DNA of 34,193 nucleotides from a virus. Positions 1-6,219 of this stretch are shown here, piece by piece; positions within the stretch are counted from its first letter, which is position 1; each line of letters begins with the position of its first letter. The translations under genes and the position numbers were made by a program. Location of the stretch: IMG/VR virus record IMGVR_UViG_3300032116_000744, positions 1 to 34,193 of that record; one strand, given 5' to 3'. The notes under the pieces were generated by a model. That model worked only from the letters and a program-made list of their open reading frames with translations. It was not told the origin of the DNA and did not search any database.

Positions 1-28
1 TTTAAAAGATGCGCCCAATAGTGGGGGG

Positions 29-60
29 TTTTCCACAGGCTTACGGGTAGCTGTGGATAA
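29..60. promoter_or_regulatory. Inverted pair of DnaA-box-like 9-mers
   Basis: TTTTCCACA at 29-37 faces TTATCCACA (read on the minus strand, 52-60). The second is a perfect match to the classical DnaA box and the first differs at one position. The 14-nt spacing lets the pair form a 10-bp stem with one mismatch, so it could instead be an RNA or DNA hairpin. It lies just upstream of the first left-arm promoter. Only two boxes are visible, and the window edge may cut off more. Confidence 0.4.
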
Positions 61-91
61 CTCCTGAAACGCTAAGACAAATAAGATAGAC

Positions 92-115
92 AATGTCAGT
101 GCACTATGTTATACT
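92..115 (+). promoter_or_regulatory. Left-arm promoter P1 (TGTCAG-box type)
   Basis: AATGTCAGTGC (92-102), seven bases, then TATACT (110-115). The same arrangement occurs before 1373 and 3338. The predicted start near 122 gives a 23-nt leader with the RBS GAAAGGA before ATG 145. The box sits about 7 nt closer to the -10 than a normal -35. Confidence 0.65.
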
Positions 116-144
116 TTGACAAAACTAGCAATGAAAGGAAAATC

Positions 145-1155
145 ATGGCTCATAACCTTGAAACAAATGGCAACGATGTTGCTTTTGCTTTGCGTGGAAC
201 TCCTGCATGGCATAATCTCGCTAATCGAATCTTCTCACAAGATGAAGAAGTTAGCACACAACTAATGCTCGATGAAGCGAAACTCTCTAATTGGGATGTT
301 CGTTTATCTCCTGCTACAGACCACATTCCTAGCGATTGGAATGATACATCAGACGCACAATTCGTTATCCGTACAAATCCATTTAATAGTGGAACGGATG
401 TTTTGGCTACTGTAGGCTCACGCTATAAAGTTATTCAGAATGAAGATTTATTCTCATTCGCTGATAATTTACTAGATGGCGATACCCGTTGCTCTTGGGA
501 ATCTGCTGGCTCTTTGAAAAAGGGTAAAGTAGTATTTGGCTCTCTTACTGTTCCCCGTGAAATGGTACTAGACCCACAAGGCGCTAACGATACAACTAAA
601 TTGTATCTTATCGTATGGACATCACACGATGGCTCTGTTGCTGTTCAAGCAGCAATTACACCTGTTCGTGTTGTTTGCCAAAATACTTTGAATCTTGCAA
701 TGCGTAATGCTAAGCAATCATTCAAGATTCGTCACACACAATCTGCTGAAGGCAGAATTCAAGTTGCTCGTGAAACTCTTGGATTAACTTTCGGATACTT
801 TGATGAATTCGAAAAGCAAGCACAAGAATTGTTTGCACAATCAGTTACTGATAAGCAATTCTCAGACTTGATTCGCACAATCTATCCTAAGCCTGAATTG
901 GATAAAAATGGCTCAATCAAAAAGTGGGAAAGCAAGGTTGTTTTAATTGACGACCTTTATCATAACTCACCAACTAACGCTAACATCAAGGGTACCGCTT
1001 GGGGTGCTTTCAATGCTCTAACTGAGCGCCTTGATTATTATCGTACTGCTCGCAAGGGTAATAGCGAATCTCTAATGGCTTCTGCTTCTGGATTCGACCC
1101 TGTAATTACCGCTGAGAAAAATAAAATTCTCAAAATGGTAAAAGCCCTAGCGTAA
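145..1155 (+). CDS. DUF932 / phage-plasmid-like protein (TIGR03299 type)
   Basis: A 336-residue protein of the DUF932 family, common in phages and plasmids and of unknown biochemical role. Family features include the early RGTPAWHNLA segment, a central stretch resembling VGSRYKVIQNEDLFSF, and the VRVVCQNTLNLA block before the C-terminal half. ATG 145 is chosen because GAAAGGA lies just upstream and because the earlier in-frame ATG at 106 falls inside the promoter. It is the first gene of the rightward arm. A 6-bp hairpin (1166-1188) follows the stop, and then a tRNA. The family is assigned with good confidence, the function is unknown. Confidence 0.85.
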   Translation: MAHNLETNGNDVAFALRGTPAWHNLANRIFSQDEEVSTQLMLDEAKLSNWDVRLSPATDHIPSDWNDTSDAQFVIRTNPFNSGTDVLATVGSRYKVIQNEDLFSFADNLLDGDTRCSWESAGSLKKGKVVFGSLTVPREMVLDPQGANDTTKLYLIVWTSHDGSVAVQAAITPVRVVCQNTLNLAMRNAKQSFKIRHTQSAEGRIQVARETLGLTFGYFDEFEKQAQELFAQSVTDKQFSDLIRTIYPKPELDKNGSIKKWESKVVLIDDLYHNSPTNANIKGTAWGAFNALTERLDYYRTARKGNSESLMASASGFDPVITAEKNKILKMVKALA

Positions 1156-1194
1156 TAAATTTTCCTGAGCATGAAATAAAACTGCTCACCATTA

Positions 1195-1268
1195 GGTCCA
1201 TTAGCTCAGTTGGTTAGAGCGCTACCCTGTCACGGTAGAGGCCGTCGGTTCAAGTCCGATATGGATCG
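1195..1268 (+). tRNA. tRNA-Asp (anticodon GTC)
   Basis: A 74-nt cloverleaf is readable: acceptor GGTCCAT/ATGGATC with one G-T wobble, D stem GCTC/GAGC, anticodon stem CTACC/GGTAG with loop CTGTCAC, T stem GTCGG/CCGAT with loop TTCAAGT, and discriminator G. CCA is not encoded. The anticodon GTC reads GAC and GAT. It is probably co-transcribed with the DUF932 gene and released by processing at the flanking hairpins. Confidence 0.93.
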
Positions 1269-1271
1269 CAG

Positions 1272-1301
1272 GCTGCGCCCAACAGTAAAGGCCAGCTTTT
1301 T
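1272..1301 (+). terminator. Rho-independent terminator after tRNA-Asp
   Basis: GCTG-C-GCC (1272-1279) pairs with GGCCAGC (1290-1296), leaving one bulged C and a 10-nt loop. Five T follow. It closes the transcript of the DUF932 gene and tRNA before the next promoter at 1342. Confidence 0.65.
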
Positions 1302-1341
1302 GTGTTACGGGTCACATAAAAAAGTTCCCGAAATGCTTGTA

Positions 1342-1365
1342 AATGTCAGTGCACACATGTATAAT
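1342..1365 (+). promoter_or_regulatory. Left-arm promoter P2 (TGTCAG-box type)
   Basis: AATGTCAGTGC (1342-1352), seven bases, TATAAT (1360-1365). The expected start at about 1372-1373 coincides with ATG 1373, so the first message would be leaderless. Confidence 0.68.
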
Positions 1366-1372
1366 TCTCACC

Positions 1373-2026
1373 ATGTTCAAATCATATTGGTATGTATGCA
1401 CAAACTGCGATGCGTCGATTGAGGTTGTGTCTAAGGGAATTCATTTCCAAGACCCAGCATGTAATTGCCATGACTCACAGGTTGTGTGGTGTCAGACCAA
1501 TGTGGTAGAATCATCCACTACAAACGAAAGGAATACAATGTTAGATAATCTAGAGGCTTCAATGGACGGGATGACTACAGAAAATCTTCCCCTCTCTGAT
1601 GCAGAAAAATATAACCCTAATCTATTGGTAACCTATAAAGTTATCCATGGATATTCAGATGCAGAATATGTAACAGACAAAGTTACAAGCATCGAATACG
1701 AACTACACAATGGTCGTCAAAACTCTAAAGTTGTAGTACAGTACAAGAATAAGGTTGATGTAGTTAAAGATATTATTACTGAAGCATATGCTGATTCAGA
1801 TGACCAAGATACTCTACGTGCAATCGCCGAGGCTCTTGATATTGAATTAACTAAAACAGTTGAATTCACTGCTACAATCGAAGTTGCTGGAACAATGGAG
1901 ATTGATTTGCTTTCTGATTACGGTGACAACCTTGAAGACGAAGTTACAGATAATCTTTATGTCGATTCACAAAGTGGTCGCATTGAAATTACTGAGACTG
2001 AAATCTCATACGTTAGGGAATGCTAA
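1373..2026 (+). CDS. Zinc-ribbon protein fused in frame to a second phage protein; two possible starts
   Basis: From ATG 1373 the frame gives 217 residues. Residues 1-55 form a zinc ribbon (CTNC, then CNC, then another Cys) and residues 56-217 are an acidic domain I do not recognise. An internal in-frame ATG at 1538 has a strong RBS (AACGAAAGGA, 1524-1533) and its own promoter-like TGTCAG/TAGAAT element (1490-1511), so a 162-residue short form starting MLDNLEAS is likely made as well or instead. ATG 1373 has no RBS but lies at the expected transcription start of P2. No stop separates the two parts. The long frame could be a real fusion or two nested products. The next gene overlaps the stop (TAATG). 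Confidence 0.7.
   Translation: MFKSYWYVCTNCDASIEVVSKGIHFQDPACNCHDSQVVWCQTNVVESSTTNERNTMLDNLEASMDGMTTENLPLSDAEKYNPNLLVTYKVIHGYSDAEYVTDKVTSIEYELHNGRQNSKVVVQYKNKVDVVKDIITEAYADSDDQDTLRAIAEALDIELTKTVEFTATIEVAGTMEIDLLSDYGDNLEDEVTDNLYVDSQSGRIEITETEISYVREC
1490..1511 (+). promoter_or_regulatory. Internal promoter candidate (TGTCAG-box type)
   Basis: TGTCAG (1490-1495), ten bases, TAGAAT (1506-1511), with the same spacing as P1-P3. It lies inside the zinc-ribbon part of the preceding gene and would give a 20-nt leader containing GAAAGGA before ATG 1538. Confidence 0.5.
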
Positions 2027-2238
2027 TGTATTTTGAGTTGACTGCTCCTGATAGGCTATCAATGGAGATGGCTTATTGGGATGCACAAACAATGGGACTT
2101 GACCCTGAAGCAATGTCACCGTTGACTTTCAATGTTGGAACTGGTAGTATTGAGAAAGTAAGTCGTATTCGTGACAAACATAATCTTGTAGAAAGTTATG
2201 TTTCAGAATATGAACCAACAGGATACGTAAGGAGATAA
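2026..2238 (+). CDS. Small conserved actinophage protein
   Basis: A 70-residue protein starting MYFELTAPDRLSMEMAYWDA. I recognise the pattern as a recurrent small actinobacteriophage protein with no known function. ATG 2026 overlaps the previous stop (TAATG) and has AGGGA seven bases upstream. An alternative ATG at 2020 adds two residues but is worse placed. The middle is basic and helix-rich (KVSRIRDK). Confidence 0.75.
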   Translation: MYFELTAPDRLSMEMAYWDAQTMGLDPEAMSPLTFNVGTGSIEKVSRIRDKHNLVESYVSEYEPTGYVRR

Positions 2239-2239
2239 G

Positions 2240-2386
2240 ATGTCAGATTACAAGGATGGGTTTCAAGACGGATACAAGTTTGCCCGTGAAGAAATTATGG
2301 AGAAACTTGCAGAGATTGATATCGCTGACATCGATTCTTGGATCTTAGATCGTCTATCTGAAATGATTGAAGGTGGGAAACTATGA
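2240..2386 (+). CDS. Small acidic phage protein
   Basis: A 48-residue protein starting MSDYKDGFQDGYKFAREE, predicted mostly helical, with no Cys and no membrane segment. GGAGA precedes the ATG and the stop overlaps the next start (ATGA), so it is translated within the 2026-2983 run. Function unknown. Confidence 0.65.
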   Translation: MSDYKDGFQDGYKFAREEIMEKLAEIDIADIDSWILDRLSEMIEGGKL

Positions 2387-2574
2387 CAGAATGGATTAAG
2401 TGTGATACTTGTTCAGCTCAGGCTAAGTTTCTTGCCCGCTCCACAAACGGGGAATTAACGTTCTGTGGCCACCACTATAACGAAAAGTCAGAGGCTCTTG
2501 ACAAATGGGCCTATGAAGTTATAGAATTAGACAAAAAGGAAGAATCACCACAACTACTAGAAACGGCGGAATAA
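2383..2574 (+). CDS. DUF7455-like zinc-ribbon protein
   Basis: A 63-residue protein with CDTC near residue 8 and CGHHY near residue 28, the CxxC...CGHH pattern typical of actinobacterial DUF7455 proteins, which are thought to bind one zinc ion. The C-terminal half is acidic and helical. It overlaps the preceding stop by ATGA and is followed one base later by the next start. Role unknown. Confidence 0.72.
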   Translation: MTEWIKCDTCSAQAKFLARSTNGELTFCGHHYNEKSEALDKWAYEVIELDKKEESPQLLETAE

Positions 2575-2575
2575 A

Positions 2576-2983
2576 ATGGGAGATAGAGCAAACTTTGGCT
2601 TTGTACAGCCAAACGGAAATACAATTGTACTATACGGGCACTGGGCTGGACATCAAATGCTAGGTAGACTAGCGGACGCTGTCATTGCTGCACGTCCACG
2701 TTGGAATGATTCATCATATGCAACACGTATCGCAACTAGTCATCTAGTTGGAAACCAATGGTCTAGCGAAACTGGATGGGGCCTCTATGTAAATGAGATT
2801 GGTGACAATGAGCACAAGATTGCTATTGTTGATTTCTCGCAACAAACATTTAGTCTTCACGAAGAAGCGCCACATTCAGACCAAGATAACAAAGTACGTG
2901 GAATGAATAATGATGCAATCTTCACCATGGACCTAAGTTCATTCTGTGAGAAGTATGCATTAGAAGAAATTCTAGTTGTCTGA
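2576..2983 (+). CDS. Conserved actinophage protein (MGDRANFGF type)
   Basis: A 135-residue protein beginning MGDRANFGFVQPNGNTIVLYG. It contains an ETGWGLYVNEIGDNEHK block and ends FTMDLSSFCEKY. Proteins with this start recur in actinobacteriophages and related plasmids, and none that I know of has a defined activity. The repeated Trp/Tyr/Gly segments suggest a compact beta-rich fold. It is the last gene of the first left-arm cluster, with the non-coding RNA candidate just after it. Confidence 0.8.
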   Translation: MGDRANFGFVQPNGNTIVLYGHWAGHQMLGRLADAVIAARPRWNDSSYATRIATSHLVGNQWSSETGWGLYVNEIGDNEHKIAIVDFSQQTFSLHEEAPHSDQDNKVRGMNNDAIFTMDLSSFCEKYALEEILVV

Positions 2984-2985
2984 GA

Positions 2986-3156
2986 TATGATATAATTAGA
3001 GTGGGCCAGGGGCCTATTCTATAAGTCAGGGTGCGGCTATTAGGGAGTTCCCCAAGTCGTTAAATAAGGCAGTTACTTAATTCCTTTCGTTGTCTAGCAG
3101 CCTTGACTTCATATCTTTAAAAATTAATCCTCAGCGAAAGCTGGGGATCTTTATTT
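2986..3156 (+). ncRNA. Structured small RNA candidate with anti-Shine-Dalgarno-like segment
   Basis: A TATAAT-like -10 lies just after the 2983 stop (about 2989-2994) and a strong terminator ends at 3156, bracketing roughly 155 nt with no ORF. Inside, AAGTCA (3023-3028) can pair with TGACTT (3104-3109) to close a domain. TTAAATAA/TTACTTAA (3060-3080) forms an internal hairpin with one mismatch. The stretch after it (about 3081-3092) reads TTCCTTTCGTTG, complementary to the CAACGAAAGGA-type ribosome sites of this arm. No known RNA family is recognised. Function is inference. Confidence 0.5.
3127..3156 (+). terminator. Strong Rho-independent terminator
   Basis: A 9-bp stem (3127-3135 with 3140-3148, one G-T pair) capped by a GAAA tetraloop and followed by CTTTATTT. 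Confidence 0.8.
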
Positions 3157-3255
3157 GCCCGCAGCTGTGAGGGTATCATATCATGTTTACGGAAGTCAAT
3201 ATAAATTTCCTGAAATCCTAGCATATAAGACAAATAGATCTAATAGAGTAAATGT

Positions 3256-3270
3256 GGTGTGAAACACACC
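3256..3270. repeat. Short inverted repeat upstream of P3
   Basis: GGTGTG-AAA-CACACC, perfect 6-bp arms, 15 bases before the TGTCAG box of P3. It could be a repressor or activator site or a small hairpin. The rest of 3157-3285 shows no gene. Confidence 0.4.
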
Positions 3271-3285
3271 CATATCCTATATACA

Positions 3286-3309
3286 AATGTCAGTGCTCCA
3301 TTATATAAT
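3286..3309 (+). promoter_or_regulatory. Left-arm promoter P3 (TGTCAG-box type)
   Basis: AATGTCAGTGC (3286-3296), seven bases, TATAAT (3304-3309). The 11-base box is identical to those of P1 and P2. The predicted leader of about 22 nt carries AACGAAAGGA before ATG 3338. Confidence 0.7.
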
Positions 3310-3337
3310 TAGGTCATATCAACGAAAGGATATGAAT

Positions 3338-4111
3338 ATGCCAAATTGGGTGTATAACACATTAACGATACAAGGTCCAAAGGCTGAAATTGATTCTATT
3401 AAGGATAGACTTAATAAGCCGTTTACTTTAGCAATAGAGACACATGGTATGGGTGATATTAATCCTAATGGATTCCCCACCAAATTTAAAGAGGTTACTT
3501 ATTCTAACCCTGTCTTTGCTTTCTTTAATATCCACTCATATAAGGATGAGGGAATTACTGATGAGGAATATGCACAACAGCCTGACCGTGGTGGCATAAA
3601 TCTAGATGACCCTGATTGGTTTGCTAAGTCTGTTGAGTTTGCTAAAACTCAGAAGGATTGGTATTCATGGAATAATTCTAATTGGGGAACCAAATGGGAT
3701 GTTGCTGTATCAGATGATGACAAGTATCCTGAAACAGAATTACTTGAATATAAATCAGACGGTGATGATAACTGGCTTGTATATAAATATGAGACTGCAT
3801 GGTCACCTGCTGTAACTATTCTAACTAAACTATCTAACTTAGTTCCTAACTCTTTACTCACATTAGAGTATGAAGAAGAAACAGGCTGGGGTGGGGAATA
3901 TGAGATTGTGCGTGGTGAAGTAAAGGAGATTCTTTCATATGAGAATCGTTGCTATGCATGTCAGTCTTTTGACACATTAGATTATTGTGAGGATGACTGT
4001 GGAGAATTCTGTTCTAACTGCCACCAAGGTTCTTGGCAAGACCAAGAGGCAATGGCAAAATGTCAGACCCATATGGTATTCTTACCTTCTACAGAAAAGG
4101 CGGAAGTATGA
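3338..4111 (+). CDS. Api92/YubB-like ferredoxin-fold protein with C-terminal zinc cluster
   Basis: A 257-residue protein. The N-terminus (MPNWVYNTLTIQG, then PFTL) matches the DUF1281/Api92-like proteins found on plasmids and phages, whose N-terminal domain has a ferredoxin-like fold and no known activity. Residues of about 215-250 are Cys-rich (CYAC, CEDDC, CSNC), suggesting a two-zinc cluster not usual for the family. ATG 3338 is preferred over ATG 3332 because it sits 7 bases after GAAAGGA and gives the typical MPNW start. The stop overlaps the next ATG (ATGA). Confidence 0.75.
   Translation: MPNWVYNTLTIQGPKAEIDSIKDRLNKPFTLAIETHGMGDINPNGFPTKFKEVTYSNPVFAFFNIHSYKDEGITDEEYAQQPDRGGINLDDPDWFAKSVEFAKTQKDWYSWNNSNWGTKWDVAVSDDDKYPETELLEYKSDGDDNWLVYKYETAWSPAVTILTKLSNLVPNSLLTLEYEEETGWGGEYEIVRGEVKEILSYENRCYACQSFDTLDYCEDDCGEFCSNCHQGSWQDQEAMAKCQTHMVFLPSTEKAEV
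4061..4082 (+). promoter_or_regulatory. Weak TGTCAG-box promoter candidate
   Basis: TGTCAG (4061-4066), ten bases, TATTCT (4077-4082), inside the end of the preceding gene and 25 bases before ATG 4108. The spacing matches P1-P3 but the -10 is poor. Confidence 0.3.
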
Positions 4112-4338
4112 GTTTCTTAGAGAATGAAAACCAAATGGTTATAGACGCTATCTATTCTGAGATAGGCGAACAACTTGTTGAAGATTGGACTAATTCCAAT
4201 TTAGATGAGGGTCAAATGTATGCAGATTGGTGCTTTGCCGATATGTCAGGAGATAATTATATTAAGGGTAGATTTAATCTATTCTATGATTTGAAACCCG
4301 AAGACCAATACTACATTGAATGGAATGAGGAGAAATAA
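4108..4338 (+). CDS. Small acidic hypothetical protein
   Basis: A 76-residue protein starting MSFLENENQM, strongly acidic and aromatic-rich. The start is placed at ATG 4108 because it has GGCGGAAG upstream and an ATGA overlap with the previous stop. A longer reading from 4033 would run far into the upstream gene. The stop shares a base with the next ATG (TAATG). Not recognised. Confidence 0.65.
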   Translation: MSFLENENQMVIDAIYSEIGEQLVEDWTNSNLDEGQMYADWCFADMSGDNYIKGRFNLFYDLKPEDQYYIEWNEEK

Positions 4339-4511
4339 TGTTAGGTTATACATATAAGGAGATACAGGAGTTTGGTATACCTTTAACTGCCGCTATTGAA
4401 TTATATTCAGAACTTAAATTAGATTCTGATGTCCAAGCTGGTTTACTAAAAGTATGGGACTTCTTTGAAGGTCTATTAGCGGAAGGATATGTCCAAGGTG
4501 AATCATACTAG
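4338..4511 (+). CDS. Small hypothetical protein
   Basis: A 57-residue protein starting MLGYTYKEIQEFGIPLTAA, predicted helical and acidic. It is translationally coupled to the gene before (TAATG) and overlaps the next by about 20 bases. Not recognised. Confidence 0.55.
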   Translation: MLGYTYKEIQEFGIPLTAAIELYSELKLDSDVQAGLLKVWDFFEGLLAEGYVQGESY

Positions 4512-4677
4512 TCTGATCGAATATATGAATATTCATTTAATTAGTCTTAAGCAGGACCAAGATGATGTATCTAATGTTGAGGATTATCAGCATTTATATC
4601 TAGCTGGACAAATTAAGGCAACCAGGCATTTATTGTCAGTGGCTAATGATATACTCTCTAATGGAAAGGAATACTAA
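4489..4677 (+). CDS. Small hypothetical helical protein
   Basis: A 62-residue protein ending DILSNGKEY. GGAAGG lies just before ATG 4489. GTG 4498, nine bases in, is also possible and would be better spaced from that RBS. It overlaps the end of the previous gene in another frame, and its stop shares a base with ATG 4677. Not recognised. Confidence 0.5.
   Translation: MSKVNHTSLIEYMNIHLISLKQDQDDVSNVEDYQHLYLAGQIKATRHLLSVANDILSNGKEY
4634..4655 (+). promoter_or_regulatory. Left-arm promoter P5 (TGTCAG-box type)
   Basis: TGTCAGTGG (4634-4642), seven bases, TATACT (4650-4655). Eight of nine box bases match P1-P3 and the spacing is the same. The predicted start near 4662 leaves a short leader with GGAAAGGA before ATG 4677. 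Confidence 0.58.
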
Positions 4678-4955
4678 TGAGAGATATTCATACTGAGTTC
4701 CACCCCCGTCTTCAAAAACTTGTGGACCTTGGGGAATCAGGAACAGACATTCTGCACGGTGAACTAAAGAACCTTTTGCTGGAGGCTGAGAACCAATTGA
4801 TTCTTGCACAGGCGCAGGAGGAAGAAACGGAAGAAGCCATGGACAGTATGGAACGAACATACTGGGAGGGCCAAATGGACGCATTGACAGAAGTCTATGC
4901 TCTAACGTATAATTTAGCATTCGCTATAAATGAAAGGAGCAAGGCTAATGGATGA
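4677..4955 (+). CDS. Conserved small phage protein, helical
   Basis: A 92-residue protein, acidic and almost wholly helical, ending in a block (EGQMDALTEVYALTYNLAFA) of a kind common in actinophage accessory genes. The ATG follows GGAAAGGAATACTA. It overlaps the next gene by 8 bases. Function unknown. Confidence 0.65.
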   Translation: MRDIHTEFHPRLQKLVDLGESGTDILHGELKNLLLEAENQLILAQAQEEETEEAMDSMERTYWEGQMDALTEVYALTYNLAFAINERSKANG

Positions 4956-5316
4956 CATTACATATGATAGAGGTCAAAAGGTCCGCATGCAGTTGGACCA
5001 AATGGTTAATACTTTAAATGGCATGGATGTAGGAATGTCATTAGTATGGCTTTGGGCATGGGACTTAATCAGAGACAAGTACTCATCTTATGAGTTTGTA
5101 ACTGAGGACTCTGACTATATTGTTATTAATGGAGTTACTCTAGATAATATCTGGGAAAAACTCTGGGTTAACCCGCCTGCTGACTTCACGTTAGAATACG
5201 GGGCTGAACAAATGGACGAAGCAGTCCTTGACTGGATGATTGATAATGAATTCATTGCCATACTAGAAGAGGATGGCTGGCTAGATGAGGAGGAAACAAA
5301 TGTCGTGGATGAGTAG
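4948..5316 (+). CDS. Acidic Trp-rich hypothetical phage protein
   Basis: A 122-residue protein starting MDDITYDRGQKVRMQLDQM, with many Asp, Glu and Trp (SLVWLWAWDL) and a net charge well below zero. ATG 4948 is chosen because GAAAGGAG lies 8 bases upstream. The longer reading from 4930 would start on top of that RBS. Acidic small phage proteins can mimic DNA, but nothing specific supports that here. Confidence 0.65.
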   Translation: MDDITYDRGQKVRMQLDQMVNTLNGMDVGMSLVWLWAWDLIRDKYSSYEFVTEDSDYIVINGVTLDNIWEKLWVNPPADFTLEYGAEQMDEAVLDWMIDNEFIAILEEDGWLDEEETNVVDE

Positions 5317-5455
5317 TGTATACATCAATGATAGATTAAATAAGGCTCAGCAGCTTTTGTGGGGAGGATCTGAAACAGAGAACATCGAAGCCCACAACAT
5401 CATTGCTAAATTAATTAATGATCTCGAATTTCAAAAAATTGTAGGGGCTGACTAA
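5300..5455 (+). CDS. Small hypothetical protein
   Basis: A 51-residue protein starting MSWMSSVYINDRLNKAQQ. GAGGAGG lies upstream, and the gene overlaps the end of its neighbour by 17 bases in another frame. Helical with no motif I recognise. Last gene before a short non-coding gap. Confidence 0.5.
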   Translation: MSWMSSVYINDRLNKAQQLLWGGSETENIEAHNIIAKLINDLEFQKIVGAD

Positions 5456-5554
5456 CTCCCTTACGGAGCTAAACTAAAATCGGTGGAACCAGGGCTATTT
5501 ACAGAATCGTAGGTAGCTGATATAATAAAAAAGATCATGAAAGGATCTATTACT

Positions 5555-5701
5555 ATGGCAACAAAGCGTGAATATCTAAAGACAAAAGGCATCACAGTAG
5601 GAGCTCGTGGCCGTTTCTCAGCTGCAGCTAAGCAAGCCCTCTCAGAGGCAGAAAGCTCAGGCGTAAAGTTTGAGGCGGAGACTAAGGCTAAGAAAGCTTA
5701 G
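5555..5701 (+). CDS. Mini Lsr2-like DNA-binding protein
   Basis: A 48-residue basic protein. Residues 5-30 follow the C-terminal domain of Lsr2 (R-x-Y/W, G-x-x-V/G-x-x-RGR-F/I, A-rich helix): REYLKTKG, then GARGRFSAAAKQAL. In Lsr2 the RGR motif inserts into the minor groove of AT-rich DNA. The Lsr2 N-terminal oligomerisation domain is absent. It may therefore act as a competitor, anti-silencer or regulator (inference). TATAAT at 5521-5526 and GAAAGGA precede the gene, and a terminator follows. Confidence 0.72.
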   Translation: MATKREYLKTKGITVGARGRFSAAAKQALSEAESSGVKFEAETKAKKA

Positions 5702-5712
5702 TTAAATAAAGT

Positions 5713-5750
5713 TGGGGAGGGTCGATTGCTTTCGTTATTGACCTTCCCCA
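5713..5750 (+). terminator. Hairpin terminator overlapping the next promoter
   Basis: An 11-bp stem (5713-5723 with 5740-5750, one G-T pair) follows the mini-Lsr2 stop. The downstream tract is only weakly T-rich (CATATTTT). The right arm contains the -35 of the following promoter. Confidence 0.6.
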
Positions 5751-5766
5751 CATATTTTGATATAAT
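5738..5766 (+). promoter_or_regulatory. Sigma70-type promoter for 5791
   Basis: TTGACC (5738-5743), 17 bases, TATAAT (5761-5766). It is one of the few left-arm promoters of standard type. The leader from about 5773 carries AGGAGAGG. Confidence 0.7.
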
Positions 5767-5790
5767 TCAAGGTTACTAGGAGAGGCGGAT

Positions 5791-6192
5791 ATGAAAACTA
5801 AAGAACAGAAGTTAGCAGACGATTTGGCTAATGCAGTAGAAGACCATTGGTTTAATCCTGCTATATTGGCACATCTACTTTCTAATCAACCACATTTTAC
5901 AATAGATAGAATAATGGAAGTTGTTGCTCATCTACTGAAATTTAATAGCAAACGCTATAAGGCAGATTTTGAGGCAGGTGTAACATCAGAAGGATTATTC
6001 CTAGCAAATGAGTTAAATGGTCATGTAGTTAAATTAAGCAAGACTTACCAATGGGATAATGTTAAATTACCTAAAGAAACTAAGAAAGTAATCGCAGACC
6101 TACCTGAACCCGTCCCTGGTCATAGACACTCATGGCTACACGAACCATACCGTGACCCATTCGACAACGTGCAGCGAGTAAGTATCTTCTAA
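5791..6192 (+). CDS. Hypothetical phage protein
   Basis: A 133-residue protein starting MKTKEQKLADDLANAVEDHWFN. The first two thirds are helical, and the last third is Pro/His/Arg-rich (PEPVPGHRHSWLHEPYRDP). AGGAGAGG precedes ATG 5791. Not recognised beyond a general likeness to actinophage accessory proteins. Confidence 0.68.
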   Translation: MKTKEQKLADDLANAVEDHWFNPAILAHLLSNQPHFTIDRIMEVVAHLLKFNSKRYKADFEAGVTSEGLFLANELNGHVVKLSKTYQWDNVKLPKETKKVIADLPEPVPGHRHSWLHEPYRDPFDNVQRVSIF

Positions 6193-6219
6193 AGCGGCGG
6201 GCCATAAGAAGCTTTGCTG

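Noticed and set aside
106-144. Upstream in-frame ATG for the DUF932 gene
   Set aside because: It lies within the promoter, before the predicted transcription start.
2239-2260. TGTCAG hexamer at the start of the 2240 gene
   Set aside because: Explained by the codons Met-Ser-Asp. No -10 at the fixed distance. The same applies to MSD/MSE starts at 12248, 19144 and 33478.
4244-4265. Further TGTCAG with ten-base spacing to TATTAA
   Set aside because: The -10 match is too poor and there is no suitably placed start codon.
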